From: JANNNX01 sp031398745
GTDB lineage: Bacteria > Actinomycetota > Acidimicrobiia > Acidimicrobiales > CADCSY01
Reading direction: 5' to 3'
Length of the DNA stretch: 64,000 nt
NCBI GenBank assembly: GCA_031398745.1
Contig: JANNNX010000071.1
Span: forward strand, 1-64,000
Part shown: one piece after another, positions 32,972 to 41,738 of the stretch
How positions within the stretch are numbered: the stretch's first letter is position 1
Layout: the number at the start of each line of letters is the position of its first letter
Position numbers and translations under genes: made by a program
Notes under the pieces: generated by a model
The model's input: only the letters and a program-made list of their open reading frames with translations
What the model was told of the DNA's origin: nothing
Databases searched by the model: none

Positions 32972-35900
32972 CGGACCCCGCTCCGTCCGCCGGTACGGCG
33001 GACCGGCCCGTCGACGCCGACCCGCGCGCCGGCGGCCGATGGGCACGGTGGCTCCCCCGCATCGGCCTCCTGGCCGGCCTGTCCTACGGGCCCGTGCTCC
33101 TGGCCCATCGGGGCATGGTGGCGGCCGACACCAAGTCGTACCTGTACATCGACCCGGCCCGCATGTTGTCCCGAGCGTGGTCGCTGTGGGACGCCAACGT
33201 GGCGCTGGGCACCGTCACCCACCAGAACATCGGCTACCTGTGGCCGATGGGGCCCTGGTTCTGGGCCTTCGAACGCCTCGGGGTCCCGGACTGGGTCGCG
33301 CAGCGTCTGTGGTTGGGAACGATCCAGATGCTGGCCGGCGTGGGGGTGCTGTTCCTCTTCCGGGTGCTCGGGGTCGGCGCCACGGATCGGTCGACGTCGT
33401 CACCTCGGTGGGCGGTGACCGGCGCGACTGCTGCCGCCTGCATCTACATGCTGAGCCCCTACCTCCTCGACTACTCGGCTCGCATCTCTCTCTTGCTCAC
33501 CCCGTGGGCGGCTTTGCCGTGGCTCATCGCTCTCACCCAGCGCGCCCTGCTGCGAGGAGGGTGGCGGTACCCGGCGATCATCGCCCTGGTGGTGGCCACC
33601 GCGCACGGCGGCAATGCCACCGCGTTGGCCCTGGTCGCCCTCGGCCCGCTCGTCTGGGTGCTGGCCGCGGTGGTGGCCCAGCGGGAGGTCTCCTGGGCAG
33701 AGGCCGCTCGGACCGTGGGTCGGGTGGCCGTCCTCGGCCTCGGGGTGTCGGCCTGGTGGCTGGTGGCGCTGGGCGTCCAGGGCCGGTTCGGCATCAACAT
33801 CCTCCGCTACACCGAGACCGTCGAGACGGTCGCCACCACCTCGCTGGCCTCGGAGGTGCTGCGGGGGCTCGGCTACTGGCTGTTCTACGGCGAGGACAAC
33901 GTGGGCCAGTGGATCGCACCCGGCCGGGACTACACGGAGTTGGCCTGGTTGCTGGCCGTGGGCTTCACCATTCCCCTGCTGGCGATGGTGGCCGGGGTAA
34001 CGCTGCGCTGGCGATACCGGCTGGCGTTCGTGGCCATGCTGGCGGTCGGCGTCACCGTGGCCGTGGGGGCCTACCCCCTCGACGATCCGTCGCCCCTGGG
34101 CTCGGTGTTCAAGGAGTTCGCCTTCTCCTCGACCCTCGGGTTGGCGCTGCGCTCGACGGCGCGGGCGGTGCCGTTGGTCATCCTGGCCCTGGCCACTCTC
34201 CTCGGCGTGGGGGTGGCCACCATCGCCCGCCGCAGCCCGATCGCGGGGACGGTGGCGATGCTGGCGGTGGTGGCGCTGGCCGTGGCAAATCTCCCGGTGA
34301 TCTTCACCGGCGACTACGTCGACGAGAACCTCGAGCGCCCCGAGGACCTCCCCGACTACTGGTACGCCGCCGCCGAGCACCTCGACCAAGGCGACGACGG
34401 CACCCGGGTCCTCGAGCTGCCGGGGATCGACTTCGCGTCGTACCGGTGGGGCAACACGGTCGATCCCATCACCCCCGGTCTCATCGACCGACCGACGGCC
34501 TACCGCGAGCTGATCCCCTACGGCGCCCCGGCCGCCGCGAACCTGCTCACCGCCCTCGACCACCGCCTCCAGGAGGGCACGCTCGACCCCGACGCCCTCG
34601 CCCCGGTGTCGCGCCTACTGGGCGTGGGGGAAGTGGTTATCCGCAACGACCTCCAGTACGAGCGCTACCGCACGGCTCGCCCGTCGACCACCACCGCGCT
34701 ACTGGACCCCGTTCCCTCGGGCCTCGACGGCCCGACCGGCTTCGGTGAGCCGACTCCCAACCGGGCCGAGGGCCGCCTGGCCCAGCGCGACGAGGTCGAG
34801 TTGGGTGTCCCCGATGACACCCGTACCCCCGCGCCGGTCGAGGTCTACTCGGTGCAGGACACCCAGGGCATCGTGCGGGTCCACGACGACGACGATGCCC
34901 GCGTGCTGCTGGCCGGTGACGGCGAGGGCGTGGTCGACGCGGCCGGCGCCGGTGTGCTCACCGGCTCGGAGTCGCTGCGCTATGCGGCGTCGATCGACGA
35001 CGACCCGGCGGCGCTCGACGAGGCGCTCAGCGCCGGGACCCGCCTGGTGCTGACCGACTCGAACCGGCGCCGGGCCCAGCGCTGGCAGAGCGTCCGCGAC
35101 GGCAGCGGCTACACCGAGCGGGCCGGCGAGGAGCCCCTCGAGCGCGACCTATCCGACGCCCGCCTCGAGGTGTTCCCGGGGGTCGGGGACGACCAGCGCA
35201 GCGTTTCGGAGCCGAGCGGCGGCGTCACCGCGGGCGCCTCGAGCTACGGCAACCCGCGCAGCTACACGCCCGAGTTGCGCCCGGCCAACGCGGTCGACGG
35301 CGATCCGGCCACGGCGTGGAGCACCGGCGCCTTCAGCCCGGTGGAGGGTGAGTACCTCCAACTCCGCTACGACGACGAGGTCGCCACCGATCGCATCAAC
35401 GTGAGCCAGCAGCGACCCGGCCTGGCCAACCGCTGGATCACCCGACTCACCGTCCGAGTCGACGGTCGCACGCTGGGCACCTTCGACCTCACCGACGAGT
35501 CACGGACCGATGCCGGCCAGGACCTGATCCTCGGTTCCCAGCGCTTCCGCGAGCTCGAGTTGGTGATTGCCGGCGATGACGTCGGCCCGCAGTCCCGCTA
35601 CGACGGCCTCAGCGGGGTCGGCCTGAGCGAGGTCCGGGTGGCCGGGACCAGTTCGACCGAGACCATCCGCCTCCCGAGCGCCCTGCTCGACCAGGCCGGC
35701 TCGTCCTCAGCCGGCAACGCCCTCGACATCGTGCTCACCCGATTGCGCAGCGACCCGGCGGTGGTCGTGCGCAACGACGAGGAACCGCTCCTCGACCGGA
35801 CCTTCAGCCTGCCCACCGATCGCCGGTTCACACTGGGTGGCACCGCCCGGCTGTCGGCCCGGAGCAGCGACGCCGCCCTCGATGCCGCGGTGGGGACCAC

Positions 35901-37389
35901 GGGAACCCGGACCGCGTCCTCGGGCCGGCTGCCGGGCGATCGCAGCGCCCGCTCGGCGGCCGCGATCGACGGCGATCCGACCACCTACTGGTCGAATGGG
36001 TTCGGCGAGCAGAGGGGCGCGTGGATCGAGGTCACCGGCGACCAGGTCCTGAGCACCGACCACCTCGACCTGACGGTGGTCGCCGACGGGAGCCACTCGG
36101 TGCCCACCGCGCTGGGGGTGATCGCCGACGGCGTCGACCTCGGCACGGTCGAGGTGGGCGGGATCGAGGATGGCGAGGGTGACGGGGCGGTCCAGACCGT
36201 GCGGGTCGATCTGGGGGCGACGGTGACGGCTCGCACGATCCGCCTGGTCATCCTCGATGTCCGCCCCACAACGACCATCGACTACTTCAGTGGCCAGCCG
36301 ATCGACATGCCCGTGGCGCTGGCCGAGCTCGGTATTCCCGGTGCACGGTCCCTCACCCCCGTTGATCTGCCCGCGACGTGTCGCAGCGACCTGTTGGCCG
36401 TCGATGGTCGGCCGATCGACCTCGTGGTGACCGGTACCACCGAGGCCGCCCTGCGGGGTGACGACCTGACGGTGGCGGCCTGTACCGGGGCCGAGCTGGC
36501 GCTGGGCCCCGGGGACCACCACGTCGTGAGCGCCCGGGGCCTCGACCTCGGCATCGACCTCGACCAGCTGGTGCTTCGTTCGGAGGGGAGCACCGAGTCG
36601 GCCTCCGACCGCGGCGAGGGGCGACCGGAGGTCCGAACCACGGCAACCGGCCGGTCCTCGTACCGCGTGGAGGTCACCGGCGTCGACGGGCCGTTCTGGC
36701 TGGTGCTCGGCCAGAGCTTGAGCGATGGCTGGGTGGCCCAAGTGGACGGCGGCGCCGACCTGGGTGCGCCGGTCCTGGTCGACGGCTTCGCCAACGGGTG
36801 GCACGTCGATCCTGGGGACCTCGACCGGCTGGAGATCTCGCTGGTCTGGGAGCCACAGCAGGTCGTGACCGCCGGGTACGCGGTGTCCGGCGTCGCCGTC
36901 CTGGCCAGCCTGGCCCTGGCCCTGGTGCCTTCCCGCCGCCACCGCACTCGCCGTGGCCGGTACTCCACGCCCCTTCCGCCGTCGGCCGCCCACCGCTTCG
37001 CCGGGTGGCGTGGCGAGGGCGGTCGGCCCACCCTCTCGATGCTGGCCGCAGTCAGCGTCGGGCTCGGCCTGTTCGCCGGTGTGGTGGCCGCGCCCGCCAC
37101 CGGGGCGGTGGTGGCCGCGCTCGCCGCGTTGGGCCTGAGCACTCCACGGGGTCGCCTCCTGTTGGACGCGGCCACCGTGGCCGCCATGGGATTCACCGGC
37201 GCTTACGTGGTGGCCAAGGAGCTGCGCTACGACATCCCGGCCAGTTACCGCTGGCCCGTCAACTTCGGGGTCGCCCACCACGCCGCCTGGCTGGCCGTGA
37301 CCCTGCTGGTCGCCCACGTGATCGTCGTCGAGGTGCGTCGGCGGGCGGCGGCATCGCATCGACCCGAGCACCAGGAGGACCTCACATGA
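32968..37389 (+). CDS. aftD: AftD-like alpha-(1->3)-arabinofuranosyltransferase, 1473 aa
   Basis: This very large GT-C enzyme matches mycobacterial AftD (DUF3367), which adds arabinofuranose branches from decaprenyl-phospho-arabinose to arabinogalactan and lipoarabinomannan. The N-terminal membrane part (about 30-450) carries the catalytic-loop signature AADTKSYLY (Asp54) and THQNIGYLWPMGPWFW, then VAQRLW. Two F5/8-type carbohydrate-binding-like domains lie at about 750-890 and 985-1110. Three or so further helices (about 1300-1430) close the protein. The GTG overlaps the previous stop by four bases. No emb, ubiA or dprE genes are in the window, so the sugar transferred here is not proven. 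Confidence 0.9.
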   Translation: MTDPAPSAGTADRPVDADPRAGGRWARWLPRIGLLAGLSYGPVLLAHRGMVAADTKSYLYIDPARMLSRAWSLWDANVALGTVTHQNIGYLWPMGPWFWAFERLGVPDWVAQRLWLGTIQMLAGVGVLFLFRVLGVGATDRSTSSPRWAVTGATAAACIYMLSPYLLDYSARISLLLTPWAALPWLIALTQRALLRGGWRYPAIIALVVATAHGGNATALALVALGPLVWVLAAVVAQREVSWAEAARTVGRVAVLGLGVSAWWLVALGVQGRFGINILRYTETVETVATTSLASEVLRGLGYWLFYGEDNVGQWIAPGRDYTELAWLLAVGFTIPLLAMVAGVTLRWRYRLAFVAMLAVGVTVAVGAYPLDDPSPLGSVFKEFAFSSTLGLALRSTARAVPLVILALATLLGVGVATIARRSPIAGTVAMLAVVALAVANLPVIFTGDYVDENLERPEDLPDYWYAAAEHLDQGDDGTRVLELPGIDFASYRWGNTVDPITPGLIDRPTAYRELIPYGAPAAANLLTALDHRLQEGTLDPDALAPVSRLLGVGEVVIRNDLQYERYRTARPSTTTALLDPVPSGLDGPTGFGEPTPNRAEGRLAQRDEVELGVPDDTRTPAPVEVYSVQDTQGIVRVHDDDDARVLLAGDGEGVVDAAGAGVLTGSESLRYAASIDDDPAALDEALSAGTRLVLTDSNRRRAQRWQSVRDGSGYTERAGEEPLERDLSDARLEVFPGVGDDQRSVSEPSGGVTAGASSYGNPRSYTPELRPANAVDGDPATAWSTGAFSPVEGEYLQLRYDDEVATDRINVSQQRPGLANRWITRLTVRVDGRTLGTFDLTDESRTDAGQDLILGSQRFRELELVIAGDDVGPQSRYDGLSGVGLSEVRVAGTSSTETIRLPSALLDQAGSSSAGNALDIVLTRLRSDPAVVVRNDEEPLLDRTFSLPTDRRFTLGGTARLSARSSDAALDAAVGTTGTRTASSGRLPGDRSARSAAAIDGDPTTYWSNGFGEQRGAWIEVTGDQVLSTDHLDLTVVADGSHSVPTALGVIADGVDLGTVEVGGIEDGEGDGAVQTVRVDLGATVTARTIRLVILDVRPTTTIDYFSGQPIDMPVALAELGIPGARSLTPVDLPATCRSDLLAVDGRPIDLVVTGTTEAALRGDDLTVAACTGAELALGPGDHHVVSARGLDLGIDLDQLVLRSEGSTESASDRGEGRPEVRTTATGRSSYRVEVTGVDGPFWLVLGQSLSDGWVAQVDGGADLGAPVLVDGFANGWHVDPGDLDRLEISLVWEPQQVVTAGYAVSGVAVLASLALALVPSRRHRTRRGRYSTPLPPSAAHRFAGWRGEGGRPTLSMLAAVSVGLGLFAGVVAAPATGAVVAALAALGLSTPRGRLLLDAATVAAMGFTGAYVVAKELRYDIPASYRWPVNFGVAHHAAWLAVTLLVAHVIVVEVRRRAAASHRPEHQEDLT

Positions 37390-38915
37390 CCTCGTCCCGC
37401 GCCCCGATCCCGTCGGCCGGCCACGGACTGCACCGGTACCGGACGTTGTACCGGCTCTGGCGCAACGAGCGGGAGGAGCCCGAGCCCTTCTACCGGTTGC
37501 TGGCGGCCGAGGCCGTCGCCGACCTCGCCCGTCGCCACGGACCATTGCGGGACACGGTGGTCGCCGACCTCGGTTGCGGGCCTGGGTACTACACCGACGC
37601 CTTCCGGGACGAGGGTGCGCTTGTGATCGCCGTCGACGGCGACTTCGGCGAGCTCCTCCTGGCCGGGACGGCGCCCGACGACGCGCTGCTGGCCGACGCC
37701 GGCCGCCTGCCCCTGCCGGATGCCTCGGTCGACGGGGTCTTCTGCTCGAACCTGCTGGAGCACGCCCGGGATCCCTCGGCGGTCATCGCCGAGATGGCCC
37801 GGGTGCTGCGTCCCGGTGGCTGGGGCTACCTGTCATGGACCAACTGGTACTCCCCGTGGGGTGGCCACGACATGACCCCGTACCACTACCTGGGCCCGCG
37901 CTGGGGCCCCCGGCTCTACGAGCGACGTCACGGCCCGCCCCGCAAGAACCGCTACGGCGAAGCCCTCTTCGCGGTTCACATCGGCCCGACCTTGGCGTTG
38001 TTCGACGAGCGCCCCGACCTCGAGGTCGAGGTCGTCGAGCCTCGCTATTGGCCCTGGGCCCGGGCCATCATGCGCGTCCCCGGGCTTCGGGAGGTCGCCT
38101 CCTGGAACTGCGTGGTGCGCTTCACGAGAGCGGGCGTGGAACCCTCGGGTGGCTCTCGGCCCGAGTCCCCCGAGCTCCGCCGCTTCGAGCACACCTGGGC
38201 CGAGCTCGAGACAGTGGAGGGATGGCTGGCGCCGTCGCAGGCCCGCCGCCTCTGGGACCGGGCGTCCGCCCTGGAGGCCCCGGCCACCATCGTGGAAATC
38301 GGCAGCTACCGAGGCCGCTCGGCCTCGGTGCTGGCTCGGGCCGCGGCGCCGGGCGTGGAGGTGGTGGCCATCGACCCCCACGCCGGCAACGACCGGGGGC
38401 CCCAGCAGTGGGTCGGCACCGAGGACGAGGGGCAATCCGACCACGACGCCTTCTGGGCAAACCTGGGCCGTCTGGGGGTCGCCGATCGGGTCCGACACGT
38501 CCGTCGCTTCTCCCAGGACGCTCACGACGCGGTGACGGCGCCGATCGACCTCCTCTACGTCGATGGTGCCCACGGCTACCGGCCTGCCCTGGACGACTTG
38601 CGTCGATGGGGTGGTCGGGTCGCACCCGGAGGGACCATGCTGGTCCACGACTCGTTCAGCTCGGTCGGGGTCACCCTGGCGCTGCTGCGGACGATGGTGG
38701 GCGGCCGCCACTTCCGCTACGTCGGTCGTTCTCGGTCGATGGCCGAGTATCGGCGAGTCGACCTGTCGGCCACAGCGCGGGTGGCGAACGGCGCCCGCCA
38801 GCTCGCCGAGCTGGGGTGGTTCGCCCGCAACCTGGTCATCAAGGCGGCCACGGTGGCGCACCTGCCGGGGGTCGCTCGACTGCTCGGCCACCACGACGGG
38901 CCCTGGCCTTACTGA
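37386..38915 (+). CDS. Tandem two-domain SAM methyltransferase, 509 aa
   Basis: Two complete class I methyltransferase domains are fused. Domain 1 (about 1-245) is methyltransferase-11-like with VADLGCGPGYYTDAF, FCSNLLEHARDP and VLRPGGWGYLSW, resembling Rv0224c near mycobacterial aftD. Domain 2 (about 275-430) is methyltransferase-24-like with VEIGSYRGRSASVLA, IDPHAGND and LLYVDGAHGY. The ATG overlaps the aftD-like stop (ATGA). The genomic link suggests methylation of a glycan or its lipid carrier. It ends in a 7-base overlap with the convergent acyltransferase gene. Confidence 0.88.
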   Translation: MTSSRAPIPSAGHGLHRYRTLYRLWRNEREEPEPFYRLLAAEAVADLARRHGPLRDTVVADLGCGPGYYTDAFRDEGALVIAVDGDFGELLLAGTAPDDALLADAGRLPLPDASVDGVFCSNLLEHARDPSAVIAEMARVLRPGGWGYLSWTNWYSPWGGHDMTPYHYLGPRWGPRLYERRHGPPRKNRYGEALFAVHIGPTLALFDERPDLEVEVVEPRYWPWARAIMRVPGLREVASWNCVVRFTRAGVEPSGGSRPESPELRRFEHTWAELETVEGWLAPSQARRLWDRASALEAPATIVEIGSYRGRSASVLARAAAPGVEVVAIDPHAGNDRGPQQWVGTEDEGQSDHDAFWANLGRLGVADRVRHVRRFSQDAHDAVTAPIDLLYVDGAHGYRPALDDLRRWGGRVAPGGTMLVHDSFSSVGVTLALLRTMVGGRHFRYVGRSRSMAEYRRVDLSATARVANGARQLAELGWFARNLVIKAATVAHLPGVARLLGHHDGPWPY

Positions 38916-40921
38916 CGGGCCCCTTCCTCGGGCTCCCGGTGGGCGGCGGCGATCGAGACCAACTCGGGGAAGAGATCGGCGGCGACCCACTGACCGCCCT
39001 CCCGGGTGAAGTGGATGCCGTCGTCGTCGCGCACCTGGATGCCCTCGAGGTCTCGGGTGTAGCTCCCGTCGGGAGCGGTCAGGGCGAAGAGGTCGTAGAT
39101 CTCGACTTGGTCGGGGTGGCGGGCGGCAACCTGATCGAGCAGCTGGTTGAAGCGGCGCACCCTCGACGGGTCGTCCTCCGGGAATCGGGTGCCATCGGCC
39201 TGGCGAGGCGGATCGAGCGCCGGCATGGTCACCAGCACCACCGGGGTGCCGTCCGCGCCGAGCACGGCCACTGCGGCCTCGAGTTGCTCGACCAGGTAGG
39301 CGTCGTAGTCCGCTTCGCCGATGTGCGACCACCGTCCGTCGTGCATCCGGTCGACGAGCTCCCATCGACCGACGAGGACCACGGCTACGTCGGCGGTGAC
39401 CTCCTCCATCCGATCTGCCCAGCGGGGCCCCCATCCGGGGCAGAAGTGCTCCTGCTCGACGGTGCGCCCCTGTACCCGCAGGGGACTACCGAGAGCGATG
39501 CCGCACAGCGGTCCGGCCGCGTTCACGACCTCCACCCCCAGGTCCGCCTGGACGTCGGCGAAGCCGTACCCGAGCGTGAACGGGATCGAATCCCCCACCA
39601 GCAGCACCTGCACCGCCTCGGCGTCGTCGGCGCTCGGGCTGGTGGCGTCGGTGCCGGTGGTCGGCGACGACGCGGCCACCACCACGGTCGGACCCAGGCG
39701 CGAGCCCGTGACCGGCGCGACCAGGATCCCGGCGACGGCCAGTGCGGCCATGGCCGCGGGGAGGGCCACGAGGCCCCTCCGACCCCGGACCGCGCCGGCC
39801 CGGATGGGCCGCTCGATCAGACGCTCGGTGGCCACCGCCAGGACGAAGGTGACCACGATCCGCAGGCCGAACAGCGACCATCGCCCGAGGCCGGTGCGGG
39901 GGGCGGTGAGGACCACGACGACCGGCCAGTGCCACAGGTACAGCGGGTAAGAGCGGACACCGATCCAGCGCAGCGGCCCCCAGGCCAGCAGTCGAGCGAC
40001 GGAGCTGGCAGGCACCAGCACCACCGAGGCGATGACCGCCACCGTGGCCAGCGCGGCCAGGGTCATCCCCCCTCTGAAGGCCAGCGCCGAGCTCGACGAG
40101 ACCAGGTGCCACAGGGCGGCGGTGGCGACCAGACCACCCACCCCGACCCCAGTCAGCAGGGTCCGAGCCGGGCCGACCGGCACCGGCCGCCGGTCGACCA
40201 GCACCAGGGCCAGAGCGGCACCGGCGAGCAGGGCCTGGGCCCGGGTGTCGGTGCCGTAGTAGACGCGGATGGGGTCGCCCCCGGGCTCGGCCAGCACCAC
40301 CGACAGCACCGCCGAGGCGGCCGCGCCGACCACGGTGGCCCCCAGGGCGACGCCGATGCCCCGGCGCCGACCGAGCCGCAGCAGCCCCACCAGCAGGATC
40401 GGCCACAGGAGATAGAACTGCTCCTCGATGGCGAGGGACCACATGTGGCGCAACGGGGAGGGGGCAGCCAGCGCACCGAAGTAGGTGGCTTCTTCGGTGA
40501 CGAAGCGCCAGTTGGCGACGTAGGCCAGCGAGGCCCAGAGATCGCTGCGGATGCTGCTGCGCCCGGCCACCGGCACCCACCAGTGGGCATAGGCCGCGAC
40601 CGCGGCGAGGACCACCAGCAGCGCCGGCGCCAGGCGACGGCAGCGCCGGGCCCAAAACCGTCCGAGGCGAACGCTCCCGGTCTGGCGCCATTCGGCCACC
40701 AGCAACGAGGTGATGAGGAAGCCGGAGACGACGAAGAAGGCGTCGACCCCGAAGAAGCCGCCCCGGCGCCCGAGGCCGACCCCGGTATGGAAGGCCAGCA
40801 CCGCCAGCACGGCCAGGGCCCGAAGCCCGTCCAGTGCCGGGATCTGGGGGATGCGCCGCGGCTCGGGAACCGGGTCGGATGGCGCGCCGGACCCCCACCC
40901 CGACCCGGTGCGTGCCGTCAT
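38909..40921 (-). CDS. OafA-type acyltransferase with C-terminal SGNH domain, 670 aa
   Basis: The N-terminal acyltransferase-3 domain has about ten membrane helices. It starts with IPALDGLRALAVLAVLAFHTG (family His), GGFFGVDAFFVVSGFLITSLL and LRHMWSLAIEEQFYLLWP. A linker leads to a periplasmic SGNH esterase/acetyltransferase domain (about 490-665) with VLLVGDSIPFTLGY (Ser) and DDGIHFT (Asp-x-x-His). Such fusions O-acetylate peptidoglycan or envelope polysaccharide. The ATG overlaps the stop of the neighbouring SGNH gene by four bases, so the two form an operon. Confidence 0.92.
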   Translation of the reverse strand: MTARTGSGWGSGAPSDPVPEPRRIPQIPALDGLRALAVLAVLAFHTGVGLGRRGGFFGVDAFFVVSGFLITSLLVAEWRQTGSVRLGRFWARRCRRLAPALLVVLAAVAAYAHWWVPVAGRSSIRSDLWASLAYVANWRFVTEEATYFGALAAPSPLRHMWSLAIEEQFYLLWPILLVGLLRLGRRRGIGVALGATVVGAAASAVLSVVLAEPGGDPIRVYYGTDTRAQALLAGAALALVLVDRRPVPVGPARTLLTGVGVGGLVATAALWHLVSSSSALAFRGGMTLAALATVAVIASVVLVPASSVARLLAWGPLRWIGVRSYPLYLWHWPVVVVLTAPRTGLGRWSLFGLRIVVTFVLAVATERLIERPIRAGAVRGRRGLVALPAAMAALAVAGILVAPVTGSRLGPTVVVAASSPTTGTDATSPSADDAEAVQVLLVGDSIPFTLGYGFADVQADLGVEVVNAAGPLCGIALGSPLRVQGRTVEQEHFCPGWGPRWADRMEEVTADVAVVLVGRWELVDRMHDGRWSHIGEADYDAYLVEQLEAAVAVLGADGTPVVLVTMPALDPPRQADGTRFPEDDPSRVRRFNQLLDQVAARHPDQVEIYDLFALTAPDGSYTRDLEGIQVRDDDGIHFTREGGQWVAADLFPELVSIAAAHREPEEGARQ

Positions 40922-41685
40922 CCGACCGCCCCCAGTCGATCCGACCGGCCGAGGGCCACCATCTCGGCCAGGAGCCACTCCGCCACCCAGGTACTCGCCG
41001 CCCGGGTGAGGTGGATCCCATCCCCCCGGCGCAGGACCATGCCCTCGATCTCCTCGACGTAGTTCCCATCGGGGCACAGCCGAGCGTTGAGGTCGACCAC
41101 CTCGACGCCGACACAGTCGGCCGCCACTTCGGCCAGCAGGACGTTGAAGCGGTCGGTGCGTCCAGGCTCGTTCTGGGGGAAGTCGCACCCATCGGGTCCG
41201 ACCTGGCGGCAGTACGGGGCCGTCACCAGCAGCACCTGGGCCCCCGCGCCCTGGAGGATCTCGATCCCGAGCTCGAGCTCCCGGCGCAGGTAGGCGTCGA
41301 AGTCGGGGTCGCCGACGTGGGTCCATCGCCCGGCGTGGACCCGGTCGACCACCTCCCACCGACCGACCAGGACGGCCGCCACGTCGACCGGATGGGAATC
41401 GACGCAGTGCCGCCAGACGTCCGGCCACCGACCACAGTCGTCGGGCACGTTGACGGTCAGCCCGGCGTCGCGGATCGGCCCGCCCCGGGCGATCCCGCAG
41501 CCGATCATGGTCCCGTGCTGCGCTCGTACCGGGAATCGGTGAGCGACCTCACCCATGGCCCGGGCGATGGTGAAGGCGATCGAGTCGCCCACCAGGAGGG
41601 TCGACACGGCCTCCTGATCCGGCCGGCCGGTCGCTTCGAGCGACGAGGCGGCCCCGTTCCCGGTCGGTGTCCCCTGCCCCCCCAT
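40918..41685 (-). CDS. Stand-alone SGNH/GDSL hydrolase-like protein, 255 aa
   Basis: The protein has the GDS nucleophile motif (TLLVGDSIAFTIARAM) and the Asp-His pair in RRGDGIHLT. It aligns by eye along its length with the SGNH domain of the adjacent acyltransferase. Shared blocks include VGRWE(L/V)VDR(M/V)H, GRW(S/T)H(I/V)G, D(Y/F)DAYL and RFN(Q/V)LL. No signal peptide is evident, so how it reaches the envelope is unclear. A -10 hexamer (TACGGT, minus strand) ends 9 bases before the ATG. Confidence 0.85.
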   Translation of the reverse strand: MGGQGTPTGNGAASSLEATGRPDQEAVSTLLVGDSIAFTIARAMGEVAHRFPVRAQHGTMIGCGIARGGPIRDAGLTVNVPDDCGRWPDVWRHCVDSHPVDVAAVLVGRWEVVDRVHAGRWTHVGDPDFDAYLRRELELGIEILQGAGAQVLLVTAPYCRQVGPDGCDFPQNEPGRTDRFNVLLAEVAADCVGVEVVDLNARLCPDGNYVEEIEGMVLRRGDGIHLTRAASTWVAEWLLAEMVALGRSDRLGAVG

Positions 41686-41694
41686 GGGCCATAC

Positions 41695-41700
41695 ACCGTA
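41695..41700 (-). promoter_or_regulatory. -10 element of the SGNH/acyltransferase operon
   Basis: TACGGT on the minus strand ends 9 bases before the ATG at 41685. Confidence 0.45.
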
Positions 41701-41726
41701 CGCCCGAGCACCGTGATCGGTCGATC

Positions 41727-41732
41727 TAGCAT
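41727..41732 (+). promoter_or_regulatory. -10 element of the AlkA-like gene
   Basis: TAGCAT ends 6 bases before an in-frame ATC at 41739. The spacing equals that seen at ATG and GTG starts elsewhere in the window. Confidence 0.45.
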
Positions 41733-41738
41733 CAACCG

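Noticed and set aside
35707..37545. A 612-codon minus-strand open frame
   Set aside because: It is antisense to the well-supported AftD-like gene. Its composition is low in hydrophobic residues and shows no motif.
37574..41062. A 1162-codon plus-strand open frame crossing several genes
   Set aside because: It runs out of frame through the methyltransferase gene and antisense to the acyltransferase-SGNH pair. The product is Arg/Gly/Pro/His-rich without any domain, which is the expected effect of very high GC on stop-codon frequency.
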